Source of the DNA: Fodinibius salinus
GTDB lineage: Bacteria > Bacteroidota > Rhodothermia > Balneolales > Balneolaceae
NCBI RefSeq assembly: GCF_008124865.1
Contig: NZ_VNHY01000001.1
Location: forward strand, 868,001 to 932,000
DNA: 64,000 nt
Reading direction: 5' to 3'
The notes under the pieces were generated by a model, which searched no databases, was not told where the DNA came from, and saw only the letters and a program-made list of their open reading frames with translations. Positions 17,707-26,979 of the stretch are shown in pieces (the stretch's first letter is position 1; each line of letters starts with the position of its first letter). Made by a program: the position numbers and the translations under genes.

Positions 17707-20096
17707 AAAATCACATCATACGTTTTTCGATTACCATTGTATTACTTTGCACTAGTTTCTTATTTAATAACAAAGCCGCTGCTCAATCAACAAACAAATC
17801 GTCAACAGCAATAAAGGGTATTGTTAAAGACAAGAATGATAACCCATTACCGGGCGTAAATGTAGCCTTTCCACAGTTGAGCCGCGGTGCTTATACCGAT
17901 TCTGAAGGGCGCTATCACATTTCTGACTTGCCAACAGGCATCTATACACTCATATTTTCTTTTGTGGGATATGAAAGCCAAAAGAAGGAAATAGTCATTA
18001 CAAAAGGTGAAACAAAAATAGTTAGCATATCGCTGACAGAAACCATGCTCCAAAGTGAAGCTATCACCGTAACCGGCACTCCATATGCCTCCGATCCGCT
18101 GACTACCCCGGCGGATGTTGATGTGCTAACGGGTGATACCAAATTTGCCAAACAACAAACCTCACTGGGAAGCTCTCTCGAGGAACTGTCAGGGGTATCA
18201 AGTATCTCAACGGGTAGTCAAACGGGAAAGCCTGTTATCCGTGGACTCAGCGGGAGTCGCGTGCGTGTGCTCGATGACGGTGTAGCCATGGATTATCAGC
18301 AATATGGGGTGCGTCATGGTCCTAATGTAGATCCTTTTACCTCCGAACGCATTGAAGTTGTTCGCGGAGCGGCCAGCGTACAATACGGTTCGGATGCCCT
18401 GGGCGGTGCCGTAAATGTAATATCGAATTCATTGCCTGATGCTATTGATGCTCAACCCTTTTTACAGGGACAAACGCTCGGTGAATTTTCCTCGAACAAT
18501 GATGAGCTTGCGGGTGGTTTGCACCTGGATGGGGCCACCGGACGATGGGGATTTACAAGCACAATTATTCGAAGAGTATCCGGCAATATGACTACTCCCG
18601 ATGTGTCGTCTAATAGTGTCTCTGCTCCGAAATTTTCGGGAGAACTTGACCATACCGACTATGAGCAGTTGAACGGGAGCTTCGGCATCGGCTATCAAAC
18701 TAAAATAGGACAACTCACTGCTGAATATACCCGTTGGCAAAACAACCATAATTTTCTACTGCCCAACGGCAAAGGATTGGGGCAAAATCTTGAAAATAAC
18801 TCCCTGCAGATCGAAGGAAATCTTCAGCTCGGCAACAACTTTATCTTGAAGCCAAGTTTCACTTACTCTACTAATCTTCGTCAGTCAAATGCCGGCGGAG
18901 CTAACGCTCAGCCCAGAAGTGAACTCCCTGACCAAGGGTTTGCTCATCTTGACATTCTTCTCAAAAGCTATACAGCCAAAACTGAGCTGGAACATCCAAA
19001 GGTAGGACCTTTTTCTGGAACTGCTGGACTGGAGTATAAGTACCAAGACCAACAAACGCGCGGTATAGAACCGCTGGTACCGTCGGCTGAGATACAAAAT
19101 ATTGCAGGATTTGTATTCGAAAAAGCAAAGTTTGGGGATCTTACGCTTTCTGTAGGTGCCAGAGCTGATGTCCGTTCCCAAACGGCAGCCGCCAACAGTG
19201 ATTTAAACCTGCCTGATTACTCAGCAGGTGAAACGACAGATGTCCTAGAACAATCCTATTTTGAATTTAGTGGTTCACTTGGGGGTACCTACCAAATTAC
19301 AAATACTTTCGCCATCGCGGCTAATGTTGGGCGCGGATTCCGAGCACCCAACCTGTTCAATCTACATGTAGACGGCGTGCATGGTGGCATAGCAGCTTAC
19401 CAAGTAGGTAATCCACATTTAGATTCCGAACACTCATTAAATACCGATCTGTCGCTCCGTTGGCGCTCATCTCGCGTTAAAGCTAAAGCTTCGGTCTATC
19501 GCAATACCATCAACAACTACATATTTCTAGTTAATACGGGTCAATCTGCAGGCCCCAACAACGGCGGGCTTCCCATTTTGGAAACCGTGCAGGGTGATGC
19601 CCGGCTGCTGGGAGCTGATGCTAATATTTCTGCCCAGGTATTTTCATGGCTACAGCTTTCGGGTACCTTTGAAACAGTGGACGGCAAAAATGTGGACAAT
19701 AACATTTCTCAGGTTGATACACTGCCGCTACTGCCACCAACAAAGTTAAGCGGGACAGTAAAATTTGTTCAAAATGAGATCGGCAATTTTCAAAATACGT
19801 TTGTAAGTGTCGGTATAAAACATTCACTTTCAAAGGAGGCTGCCGGACGTTATGAGCCATTCTGGCAGTTCGGAAATACTCCATTTGGAGTAGCCTCAAC
19901 AGATGCTTATACCCTGTTTAATGCTACCGTTGGTGGTGAAATAGCACTATGGAGTCGCCCGGTTTCCCTGCAAATATCCGCCCAAAACATTCTCGATAAA
20001 TCCTATCGGGATTTTCTGAATACTTACAAAGGATATACGTTAAGTGCTGGTAGAAATATTACATTCAGAATTAAAGTCCCTTTTACCATTCTTTAA
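17703..20096 (+). CDS. TonB-dependent outer membrane receptor, probable metal uptake
   Basis: The 797-residue protein has a signal peptide (to about residue 27), a carboxypeptidase-regulatory-like beta-sandwich at about 35-115 (GIVKDKNDNPLPGVNVAF), a plug domain at about 120-235 with GKPVIRGLSGSRVRVLDDG and RIEVVRGAASVQYGSDALGG, and a 22-strand barrel. The barrel holds the family box GRGFRAPNLFNLHVDG and ends in a final strand IKVPFTIL. Such receptors import scarce ligands using TonB energy. Coupling to the His/Cys-rich protein at 17335-17706 suggests a metal such as copper or zinc instead of a glycan. No SusD partner is present, which also argues against glycan uptake. Confidence 0.9.
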   Translation: MKNHIIRFSITIVLLCTSFLFNNKAAAQSTNKSSTAIKGIVKDKNDNPLPGVNVAFPQLSRGAYTDSEGRYHISDLPTGIYTLIFSFVGYESQKKEIVITKGETKIVSISLTETMLQSEAITVTGTPYASDPLTTPADVDVLTGDTKFAKQQTSLGSSLEELSGVSSISTGSQTGKPVIRGLSGSRVRVLDDGVAMDYQQYGVRHGPNVDPFTSERIEVVRGAASVQYGSDALGGAVNVISNSLPDAIDAQPFLQGQTLGEFSSNNDELAGGLHLDGATGRWGFTSTIIRRVSGNMTTPDVSSNSVSAPKFSGELDHTDYEQLNGSFGIGYQTKIGQLTAEYTRWQNNHNFLLPNGKGLGQNLENNSLQIEGNLQLGNNFILKPSFTYSTNLRQSNAGGANAQPRSELPDQGFAHLDILLKSYTAKTELEHPKVGPFSGTAGLEYKYQDQQTRGIEPLVPSAEIQNIAGFVFEKAKFGDLTLSVGARADVRSQTAAANSDLNLPDYSAGETTDVLEQSYFEFSGSLGGTYQITNTFAIAANVGRGFRAPNLFNLHVDGVHGGIAAYQVGNPHLDSEHSLNTDLSLRWRSSRVKAKASVYRNTINNYIFLVNTGQSAGPNNGGLPILETVQGDARLLGADANISAQVFSWLQLSGTFETVDGKNVDNNISQVDTLPLLPPTKLSGTVKFVQNEIGNFQNTFVSVGIKHSLSKEAAGRYEPFWQFGNTPFGVASTDAYTLFNATVGGEIALWSRPVSLQISAQNILDKSYRDFLNTYKGYTLSAGRNITFRIKVPFTIL

Positions 20097-20126
20097 TACT
20101 GAACAACTCCAAAATATCATTTTCAT

Positions 20127-20160
20127 AAAAAAAGACCCTCGAGAGTATCAGTCTCGAGGG
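20127..20160 (-). terminator. Hairpin with minus-strand T tract, part of repeat copy 1
   Basis: A perfect 9-bp stem (CCCTCGAGA at 20136-20144 with TCTCGAGGG at 20152-20160) is followed on the minus strand by seven T residues (20133-20127). As a minus-strand terminator it has no known gene upstream, so it may end a small RNA. On the + strand it lies 39 bases after the TonB receptor stop but lacks a T tract. Confidence 0.5.
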
Positions 20161-20243
20161 CCTGTGCTTTAGGTTTCAGCATTTAGGAGTGACTAGTTAA
20201 CTCTAGATAGGGTCTAGAGAAACAATAGTAGTGTGTTCTATTA
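20134..20243. repeat. Structured intergenic repeat, copy 1
   Basis: This 110-base element matches 20571-20680 with about seven substitutions and no indels. It has two hairpins: CCCTCGAGA/TCTCGAGGG at 20136-20160, and CTCTAGAT/GTCTAGAG at 20201-20219 with loop AGG. Between them is a conserved unpaired-looking stretch with two TTTAGG motifs and the palindrome AGTTAACT. No ORF spans it. It fits a duplicated non-coding RNA or a small structured repeat. Confidence 0.8.
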
Positions 20244-20570
20244 ACAGGATTAACGAGGAGGCTATTTGTTACAAAAAAAATAAAATTAATTCTAAATTGC
20301 CTTTTATAACTTCTTATAAGCACTTATTGATCAAATAACCAGCTGATTCAGCTTCTGGTTACGCCTTTAACTTTACCTTTTTTTGAGAAGATTGTCCGAA
20401 TTGTGCGAACTTATATACAAGTGATCTTTCGACAGGTAATGAGGGGGAGTAATCAACATTATGTAGACAATTTTAACACTTTTTCAGTATCGCTATATCC
20501 TAAAGGTACATCCTTTCAATAAGCGGTCTGAGAAAAATTACAGAAAGTAGCATACGGAACAGCCATAACG

Positions 20571-20680
20571 AACCCTCGAGAGTATCAGTCCCGAGGGTTT
20601 GTGCTTTAGGTTTCAGCATTTAGGAGTGACTAGTTAACTCTAGATAGGATCTAGAGAAACAATAGTAGTGTGCTCTACTA
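20571..20680. repeat. Structured intergenic repeat, copy 2
   Basis: This is the second copy of the element at 20134-20243, 437 bases downstream in the same orientation. The second hairpin here is a perfect 8-bp stem (CTCTAGAT with ATCTAGAG), where copy 1 has a U-G pair if read as + strand RNA. The first hairpin has one changed position. The minus-strand T tract of copy 1 is absent. The 327 bases between copies hold a further hairpin at 20337-20360 and no gene. Confidence 0.8.
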
Positions 20681-20940
20681 TCAACTATTATAATATAGGT
20701 AATTTATAAAAAAGTTCCCCAAAAATTGTAATCACCCTTTATAAGCTCATATCGCTACTTTATAATGGAATAACTGGAATATTGGGCTAAAGTCATTAAA
20801 TATCATCAAAACAAGAATATTCTGCTAAAACACGAATATTGTATTGGTATGATTCTTTTGTAAGAAACAAAAAAAATCCTGCGATACGGCGAACTAGTTC
20901 TTACCTTTACCAACTATTTATTCTCAACAAAAGTACTGTT

Positions 20941-22533
20941 ATGTGTAATTATCGATCACTTTTCCTTAGTATTATCATTATAGCATGCACAACTCTTGCC
21001 TTTGGGCAAGTTCAGAAAGCTCCTGAACGAACAATGGGCGAAGGTCCTTTCGACCGTCTTATTATCCGCGGTGTAACCTTGGTAGATGGCACGGGTTCTC
21101 CGCCACGCGGCCCTGTAGATGTGGTCGTGAAAAGGAATAAGATTGCCGCAGTACAATCAGTGGGATACCCCGACATCCCCATTAATGAAGACCGGCGCCC
21201 ACAAGCTGATGAAAATACCAAGGTGATCGAAGCCGAGGGCATGTATTTGTTACCCGGATTTATCGACATGCATGCTCATACCGGTGGCGAAGCACAAGGC
21301 ACCCCGGCCGAATATGTATATAAGCTTTGGATGGCCCACGGCATCACCACTGTACGTGAACCCGGATCCTTTAATGGGATGAACTGGACATTGCGGCAAA
21401 AAGAACGTAGTAAAAATAATAACATTACGGCTCCACGTATATTCTCATACATCGGCTTTGGAATGGGACATGACGGTCCTATCACCACTCCCAAAGAGGC
21501 TCGTGAATGGGTACAAATGATTGCTAAGAAAGGGGCTGACGGCATTAAGTTCTTTGGAGCTCCCAGACCTGTTTATAAAGCGGCTATTGAAGAAGCCAAC
21601 AAGTTGGGACTCGGCACCATGACTCACCATGCACAAACACGCGTAGTATATAACAATGCTCTTGAATCTGCACGGTTGGGCCTAACAAGCATTACTCACT
21701 GGTACGGTATCCCCGAAGCATTATTTACTGATCAAGTTATTCAGGATTATCCGCTAGACTACAACTATAATAATGAGCAACACCGGTTTGAAGAAGCCGG
21801 GAAATTATGGAAACAAGCCGCTCAACCATATAGCGATAAGTGGAACAGCGTGATGAATGAGATGCTACAGCTGGATGTAACGCTTAATCCCACCTTTACC
21901 ATCTATGAGGCCAGTCGTGATCTGAGTGCTCAACGGCGCGCTGAATGGCATAAAAAATATACCCTCCCCTCTCTATGGGAGTACTATAAGCCCAGCCGTA
22001 TTTCCCACGGTTCATACTGGCTCAATTGGGGTACCGAGCAAGAAGTAGATTGGAAAGAAAACTTTGACCTTTGGTTTGAGTTTGTCAATGAATTCAAAAA
22101 TCGCGGCGGGCGTGTAACGCTTGGCTCCGATGCCGGCTATATTTACAAGCTTTACGGCTTTGGATATATACAGGAAATGGAACTCTTTAGAGAGGCCGGT
22201 TTCCATCCTCTTGAAATTTTTCAATCGGCTTCACTTAAAGCGGCAGAAGTCCTTAATATGGATAACAAGCTAGGAACTATTGAAACAGGCAAACTGGCCG
22301 ATATGATACTTGTTAATGCCAATCCGCTGAAAAACCTTAAAACACTTTATGGAATGGGTGCTATCCACGTAAATAAGGAGAACGAGGTTGAGCGAATCGG
22401 CGGTATTCAATATACCATCAAAGACGGTATTGTTTATGACGCGCAAAAGATGCTCGAAGATGTAGGAAATATGGTAGAAAAAGCTAAAAAAGAAAAAGAT
22501 TACGAAATCACTCAACCGGGATTAGATTACTGA
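20941..22533 (+). CDS. Secreted amidohydrolase family protein
   Basis: The 530-residue protein starts at the ATG that gives a signal peptide (LSIIIIACTTLAFGQ); the frame is open further upstream to 20839 but that extension is unsupported. It has the amidohydrolase-superfamily metal motif GFIDMHAHTGG (H111, H113), then SITHWYG, LGSDAGY with the late metal-binding aspartate, and the closing GTIETGKLADMILVNANPL. The key metal residues appear intact. These enzymes hydrolyse cyclic amides or peptide-like bonds; secreted imidazolonepropionase-like members are common in Bacteroidota and often of unknown substrate. An 844-bp gap with the duplicated repeat precedes it. Confidence 0.88.
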   Translation: MCNYRSLFLSIIIIACTTLAFGQVQKAPERTMGEGPFDRLIIRGVTLVDGTGSPPRGPVDVVVKRNKIAAVQSVGYPDIPINEDRRPQADENTKVIEAEGMYLLPGFIDMHAHTGGEAQGTPAEYVYKLWMAHGITTVREPGSFNGMNWTLRQKERSKNNNITAPRIFSYIGFGMGHDGPITTPKEAREWVQMIAKKGADGIKFFGAPRPVYKAAIEEANKLGLGTMTHHAQTRVVYNNALESARLGLTSITHWYGIPEALFTDQVIQDYPLDYNYNNEQHRFEEAGKLWKQAAQPYSDKWNSVMNEMLQLDVTLNPTFTIYEASRDLSAQRRAEWHKKYTLPSLWEYYKPSRISHGSYWLNWGTEQEVDWKENFDLWFEFVNEFKNRGGRVTLGSDAGYIYKLYGFGYIQEMELFREAGFHPLEIFQSASLKAAEVLNMDNKLGTIETGKLADMILVNANPLKNLKTLYGMGAIHVNKENEVERIGGIQYTIKDGIVYDAQKMLEDVGNMVEKAKKEKDYEITQPGLDY

Positions 22534-22657
22534 CAGACCTATAGCCCACCCATATTTCGAGTAAAACAAATCGGCTAAATAGCTGTTAGTAATAACAGAA
22601 ACTTTTACTTTCTTCTTCATTATTTCTAAAAAAGATTATCTATAAATATCATTAGCT

Positions 22658-23119
22658 ATGAAAAAAGTGTTACTCATTATTTTTTTCTGTGGAACTCTCT
22701 TAACTATTGGACACTCAGCCTATGCCCAGAACTCGGGCTTCGGTGTAGGTGCAATAATTAACAGTCCCACAGGTATCAGTGCCAAAGCGTGGATTAACGA
22801 AGATTTTGCCATTGACGGCGCATTTTCCTTTCAAGTGGGAACCGGCATTTCACAAACCTATCTGCACGTCAATGCCTTACAGCACCACCAAACCAATAAT
22901 CAACAGCTAAAATTCTATTACGGACTGGGGTCACGTTTTTTATGGAATGATCTAACAAATGATGTAACTGCCGGTATCCGAGTGCCAGGCGGTATTTCGT
23001 ATGCCATCAACAATACAAAGCTGGAAAGCTTTTTCGAAATTGCTCCTACTATTGATTTTACTCCAATAACCAGATTCGGTTTTGAAGGAGCCGTAGGTCT
23101 TCGGATTTACCTTAACTGA
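22658..23119 (+). CDS. Small secreted beta-barrel-like protein
   Basis: The 153-residue protein has a clear signal peptide (VLLIIFFCGTLLTIGHSAYAQ) followed by alternating hydrophobic and polar strands such as GFGVGAIINSPTGISAKAW, and a terminal strand GAVGLRIYLN. This is the pattern of small 8-strand outer-membrane barrels. It has no enzyme motif. It ends five bases before the ATG of the PepSY-type protein, so the two are likely one operon. Confidence 0.7.
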   Translation: MKKVLLIIFFCGTLLTIGHSAYAQNSGFGVGAIINSPTGISAKAWINEDFAIDGAFSFQVGTGISQTYLHVNALQHHQTNNQQLKFYYGLGSRFLWNDLTNDVTAGIRVPGGISYAINNTKLESFFEIAPTIDFTPITRFGFEGAVGLRIYLN

Positions 23120-23124
23120 GTTTG

Positions 23125-23676
23125 ATGTTTAATATAAATCTACGGCGTGATTCCCGAAAACTGCATCGCTGGGGTGCTATTCTTATTGCCCTACCCTTTT
23201 TAATAGTTCTGCTTTCGGGATTATTCCTGCAGGTTAAAAAAGAATTCAACTGGATTCAGCCTCCGAGCCAATCAGGTAGTCAAATCGGAGCATCTATTCC
23301 TTTTGACAGTATCTTAACAACTGCGAAATCAATTCCCAAGCTCAATGTCAGCAAGTGGAAAGATATTGACCGGCTTGATGTAAGACCTGATGACGGGATT
23401 ATTAAAATTAGAGGACTCAACGGCTGGGAAGCACAAATTGATTCACATACCGGCCAGATATTACAAGTGGCACAACGCAGGTCTGACCTCATCGAGTCTA
23501 TCCATGACGGTTCTTGGTTCCATGATAAAGCCAAACTGTGGCTGTTTCTACCCTCAGCAGTTGTTGTACTCATTCTCTGGCTCACAGGTATTTACCTTTT
23601 TTTCTATCCTTATTTTGCCAAATGGTACAACAGAAAGCGGCTTAAAAAACGTAAACAAAACCGTCAAAAAGAGTGA
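23125..23676 (+). CDS. PepSY-associated transmembrane protein
   Basis: The 183-residue protein (ATG at 23125; a TTG just upstream is less likely) has an N-terminal helix with the PepSY_TM hallmark RKLHRWGAILIALPFLIVLLSG, a periplasmic PepSY-like domain at about 65-120 (DGIIKIRGLNGWEAQID), and a second helix VVVLILWLTGIYLFFY before a basic tail. Related proteins support TonB-dependent metal or siderophore uptake as inner-membrane reductases or chaperones. Being 3 kb downstream of the metal-type TonB receptor makes a shared role plausible, not proven. Confidence 0.75.
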   Translation: MFNINLRRDSRKLHRWGAILIALPFLIVLLSGLFLQVKKEFNWIQPPSQSGSQIGASIPFDSILTTAKSIPKLNVSKWKDIDRLDVRPDDGIIKIRGLNGWEAQIDSHTGQILQVAQRRSDLIESIHDGSWFHDKAKLWLFLPSAVVVLILWLTGIYLFFYPYFAKWYNRKRLKKRKQNRQKE

Positions 23677-23718
23677 AAAAGTCAAAATTTATAAATCTCT
23701 CTAACGAATATTCCGTGA

Positions 23719-24082
23719 ATGAATAAACGTGTGCGAAGGAAAGCCAAAGAATTACATATCGATAAAATAAAGCGCCACATCTTCCTCTGCGCTGACCAAA
23801 CCCAAATGTTGTAAAAAAGAAATTGGACTCAAAAGCTGGAACTTTCTAAAAAAGCGCCTCAAGGAATTAGATCTGGATGGCAAAGGAGGCATCTACCGTA
23901 CCAAAGCAAACTGCCTGCGTATCTGCAAAAAAGGTCCGGTGGCGGTCGTCTATCCCGAAGGCATATGGTACCACTCTTGCAAGCCCCAAGTACTCGAGCG
24001 TATCATCCAAGAACACCTTATCAATGGTAACCCAGTGGAAAAATATATGTTTGCTGAAAGTCCCCTCCAGGAGGAAAATTAA
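23719..24082 (+). pseudogene. Frameshifted thioredoxin-like 2Fe-2S ferredoxin
   Basis: Two frames together give a nearly complete (2Fe-2S) ferredoxin of the thioredoxin-fold type. The first frame starts at ATG 23719 and encodes a basic N-terminus then HIFLCADQ before running to a stop at 23812. The second, beginning about 23801, encodes [19 protein letters not shown], then [33 protein letters not shown] and [12 protein letters not shown], ending at TAA 24080-24082. The cluster cysteines (C in FLCAD, CC, and CxxxC in NCLRIC) are all present. The break falls in ACCAAACCCAAATG, so a short deletion between CAAAC-like repeats, or a sequencing error, may explain it. Confidence 0.75.
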
Positions 24083-24130
24083 GTAGCCTACCTTTCATAA
24101 AGAAGTTTGTTACAGGCTATAATATTATAG

Positions 24131-24161
24131 CGATGGCATCTACTTCAAGTAGATGCCATCG
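24131..24161. other. Perfect 14-bp hairpin between convergent genes
   Basis: CGATGGCATCTACT (24131-24144) pairs perfectly with AGTAGATGCCATCG (24148-24161) across a TCA loop. It lies between the ferredoxin remnant and the M14 peptidase, which converge. No T tract follows on either strand, so it is not a standard intrinsic terminator, though it may stop transcription from both sides. Confidence 0.6.
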
Positions 24162-24193
24162 TCTAAGTAAAATCTGCCTCAAAAACAGCCTTC

Positions 24194-26824
24194 TTACATA
24201 TCATGTAAAAGCATAACGGCATTTTGCATCATGCGAGCAGGCCCTACCCAGAACATACGATATTGGGTGTTATCTAGTAGAAAGACTACCTGCCCGGATC
24301 CCATTCGTTGGACACCAGCAAAAGCATTGCCAGCTACCTGTTTCTTATTTTCAGGAGAAGCATAACCTGACGCTAATACCGATTGTGAGTCCTTACTATA
24401 ATGCCCTACTACCTGCCAGTCCGTTGATGGTACCAATGACTCATCACTAAACTTTAGTGAGAATAACTTATTTGGCATTCCGAAGGCAAGTGGATTGGTA
24501 TTATCAATATGCCCCTGGAAAGCTGAACCCGGAATACGCTTAAGTCCGGATGAATCTTCACGGGCGGCATAAGTTGTATAGGCCGCTGGTTTAATCGTAT
24601 CCTCTTCTTTATCACCTTTTGAGGGTTCATCCGCAAGCTCTACAGAAGTAAAACCAGACTTGCCTTTACTCATAAATTCTGCAGCACTTTCGGTAGCAAC
24701 AAGCGTACCACCGTCTTTCACCCATCCTTTGAGCTTATCCAAAGCGGTAGAATCAAGAGTCGAAGACAATCCGCCCCAGGCACCGGGCAGTACTAATACA
24801 TCATATTCTTGCAGATCTAAGTAAGAAAGTCGGTCACTTCGAATTCGATTGATTCCAAATTCGGTCCATTGATCGAATAGAAACCAAATCTGACCGGCTG
24901 TGTACGAGCTAAACGGGCTATCGACCATAAGCGCTACATTCGGCCTATCAACCGGCTCGCTGTCATTTGAGGCTAAATCCATGCCGCTGACCATACGTCC
25001 GGTATCAAAGCCTTCAATCGTAACCTTGGCTTCTTTAGCAATACGCTCCATATCGGAGGCTATAGTATCACGCTTTTCATAGTTACGGCCAAGTAGAATT
25101 ACAAGACTGCCCCGGCTGTATCGTTTTCCGTCGTAGGTGAAATATTTTTTAGCTACCCGTACACGATAACCGGCATCCCAAAATTTAGCTAGTGCATTGG
25201 GAGCATAACGCTGTTTTCCATCAACAACATAGGCATAACCGGCCCCACTGTTTTTCACTCCATGATCATAAGTTGAAACTTCTGTTACCGGAGTTGTTTC
25301 TACCTTTACGTCATCATTCGACCAAGCGGCATCCAGATTATAAGCCATAGGAGCTGCCCAGGTTGCCATATCATACATTACCGAATCCCCAATAGCCAAT
25401 TGACGCTTCATAAGCGTATTCAAAAATATATGGCGTGGCTGATCCGTAGAAATAATGTAACTACCTTTCTTGAACTGACGGCTTTCTGCTTCTCCATCCC
25501 AATAACTGTAGGCATCATCTACTTCAAAGTTCTCTGTTGCCTGCCCTATTTCTACTCCATGCTGCAACATAATATTGATCAGCTCACCGGTATAGGAACG
25601 ATCATTATTGGGAATAATAAACGCCTCCACATCTCCTTTCTTTGCTTCCTCACTAAAGGCATTTTGGAAATAATCAAGCAGGGGCTTCCGGTTTTCAATG
25701 GAAGTACGGACTGTTGCAATCGAGTTCGTATAATGGTCAAATACACGCTGCCGGAGCGTCAACTTATATCCATCTTTTGTTTCAACGGAACGGCCGCCCC
25801 GACTGTGTCCCCCTTGTTCTGCCAACATCCCGATAGCTCCCATATTGCTGGGATAAGAAGAGCCATAACCGGGATAAAAGAAATCAAAGGCCTCACGGGT
25901 GGCATAATTGATATTATGATCATCAAACTCGGCAATCACGCCACGCCCAAAAACATCTGCCCATTTTTCATAATTCTCGGGCAGCTCATGATTTCGAGGG
26001 GTTGTACCGGGCATAGTAAAGTAGTTACTGTTGAAACCCTGCTCATGCAGATCCAGGTGAACCTGGGGCATCCACTTCTGATACGTTTCAATACGCCCGC
26101 GTGACTCTGGATGCACCAACCAAACCCAATCACGATTCAGATCAAACCAGTAATGATTAGTCCGTCCACCGGGCCAGATCTCATCATGCTCCAAGTCATC
26201 GGCATTAGAATTTAATAATGCACTTCGCGAAGATTTATACCAGTACACATATCGATCTCGACCGTCGGGATTAAGCATTGGGTCAATAATAGTAATGGCA
26301 TCACTCCTCATCTTCTTGGTCTCGGCATCCATTCCCGCAACCAACCGATAGGCCGTCTGCATAGCTGCTTCACTACTAGACGGCTCATTGCCATGGACAT
26401 TGTAACTCAGCCATACCGTAACAGGCTGGTCTCCCTTTATGGATTCCGCTGTATTGTCCTCTAAATTTCCCGGATCAGTAAGTTGGAGATTATTATTACG
26501 CAGCTGATCAATATTTGACTGATTTCCTTCAGAACTGATTACTGCAAAATAGAGCCCTCGACCTTCATAGGTTTCGGCATACTTTTTTAAACGGATACGA
26601 TCAGATTCTTCAGCCAAATATTTCAGGTAGTCTACCACATCTGAATGGAAACTAAACTCAGACCCCAGCTCATAGCCTAAAAATTCTGCCGGAGATGAGA
26701 TCTCAGAATCATATGAAATATTCGGATCAAACTGGAAACGTTTATCTTGGGCATGCAAAATACTGGTACTTATCAAAAGGAAAGCAACAGCAAAAAGGAA
26801 GTATCGAAATCGATATTCTAACAT
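24194..26824 (-). CDS. Secreted M14-family zinc carboxypeptidase
   Basis: The 876-residue protein has a signal peptide (LFAVAFLLISTSILHAQ) and an M14 peptidase domain at about residues 60-390. Zinc ligands are H144 and E147 in NVHGNEPSSSE and a later histidine in VHLDLHEQGFNS; the likely catalytic glutamate lies in GMLAEQGG. The C-terminal half (about 620-870) holds a GATase-like fold with YDVLVLPGAWGG. It should cut peptides or peptide-like amides outside the inner membrane; large M14 proteins of this plan are common in Bacteroidota. It is monocistronic and divergent from the AsmA-like gene. Confidence 0.92.
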   Translation of the reverse strand: MLEYRFRYFLFAVAFLLISTSILHAQDKRFQFDPNISYDSEISSPAEFLGYELGSEFSFHSDVVDYLKYLAEESDRIRLKKYAETYEGRGLYFAVISSEGNQSNIDQLRNNNLQLTDPGNLEDNTAESIKGDQPVTVWLSYNVHGNEPSSSEAAMQTAYRLVAGMDAETKKMRSDAITIIDPMLNPDGRDRYVYWYKSSRSALLNSNADDLEHDEIWPGGRTNHYWFDLNRDWVWLVHPESRGRIETYQKWMPQVHLDLHEQGFNSNYFTMPGTTPRNHELPENYEKWADVFGRGVIAEFDDHNINYATREAFDFFYPGYGSSYPSNMGAIGMLAEQGGHSRGGRSVETKDGYKLTLRQRVFDHYTNSIATVRTSIENRKPLLDYFQNAFSEEAKKGDVEAFIIPNNDRSYTGELINIMLQHGVEIGQATENFEVDDAYSYWDGEAESRQFKKGSYIISTDQPRHIFLNTLMKRQLAIGDSVMYDMATWAAPMAYNLDAAWSNDDVKVETTPVTEVSTYDHGVKNSGAGYAYVVDGKQRYAPNALAKFWDAGYRVRVAKKYFTYDGKRYSRGSLVILLGRNYEKRDTIASDMERIAKEAKVTIEGFDTGRMVSGMDLASNDSEPVDRPNVALMVDSPFSSYTAGQIWFLFDQWTEFGINRIRSDRLSYLDLQEYDVLVLPGAWGGLSSTLDSTALDKLKGWVKDGGTLVATESAAEFMSKGKSGFTSVELADEPSKGDKEEDTIKPAAYTTYAAREDSSGLKRIPGSAFQGHIDNTNPLAFGMPNKLFSLKFSDESLVPSTDWQVVGHYSKDSQSVLASGYASPENKKQVAGNAFAGVQRMGSGQVVFLLDNTQYRMFWVGPARMMQNAVMLLHDM

Positions 26825-26979
26825 AGCTTAGATTGTTTATTTACTTTTTTATGTTGTAATCGCTTATCATTGTACAAAAATTGAAAGTAAAATGGCGTTA
26901 AAAAAAAGTCCGAATTACCTATGATTAGAGCATATTAAGAGGTTTTGTAAATAATCCTGTTCACTTATTCATCTATTTT

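Noticed and set aside
20839-20940. Upstream extension of the amidohydrolase frame to 20839
   Set aside because: The extension is polar and precedes a good signal peptide that starts at the ATG at 20941.
23877-24086. A 69-codon + strand ORF inside the ferredoxin remnant
   Set aside because: It is in a different frame from the recognisable ferredoxin sequence (cysteines and conserved residues lie in the other frame), so it is a shadow.
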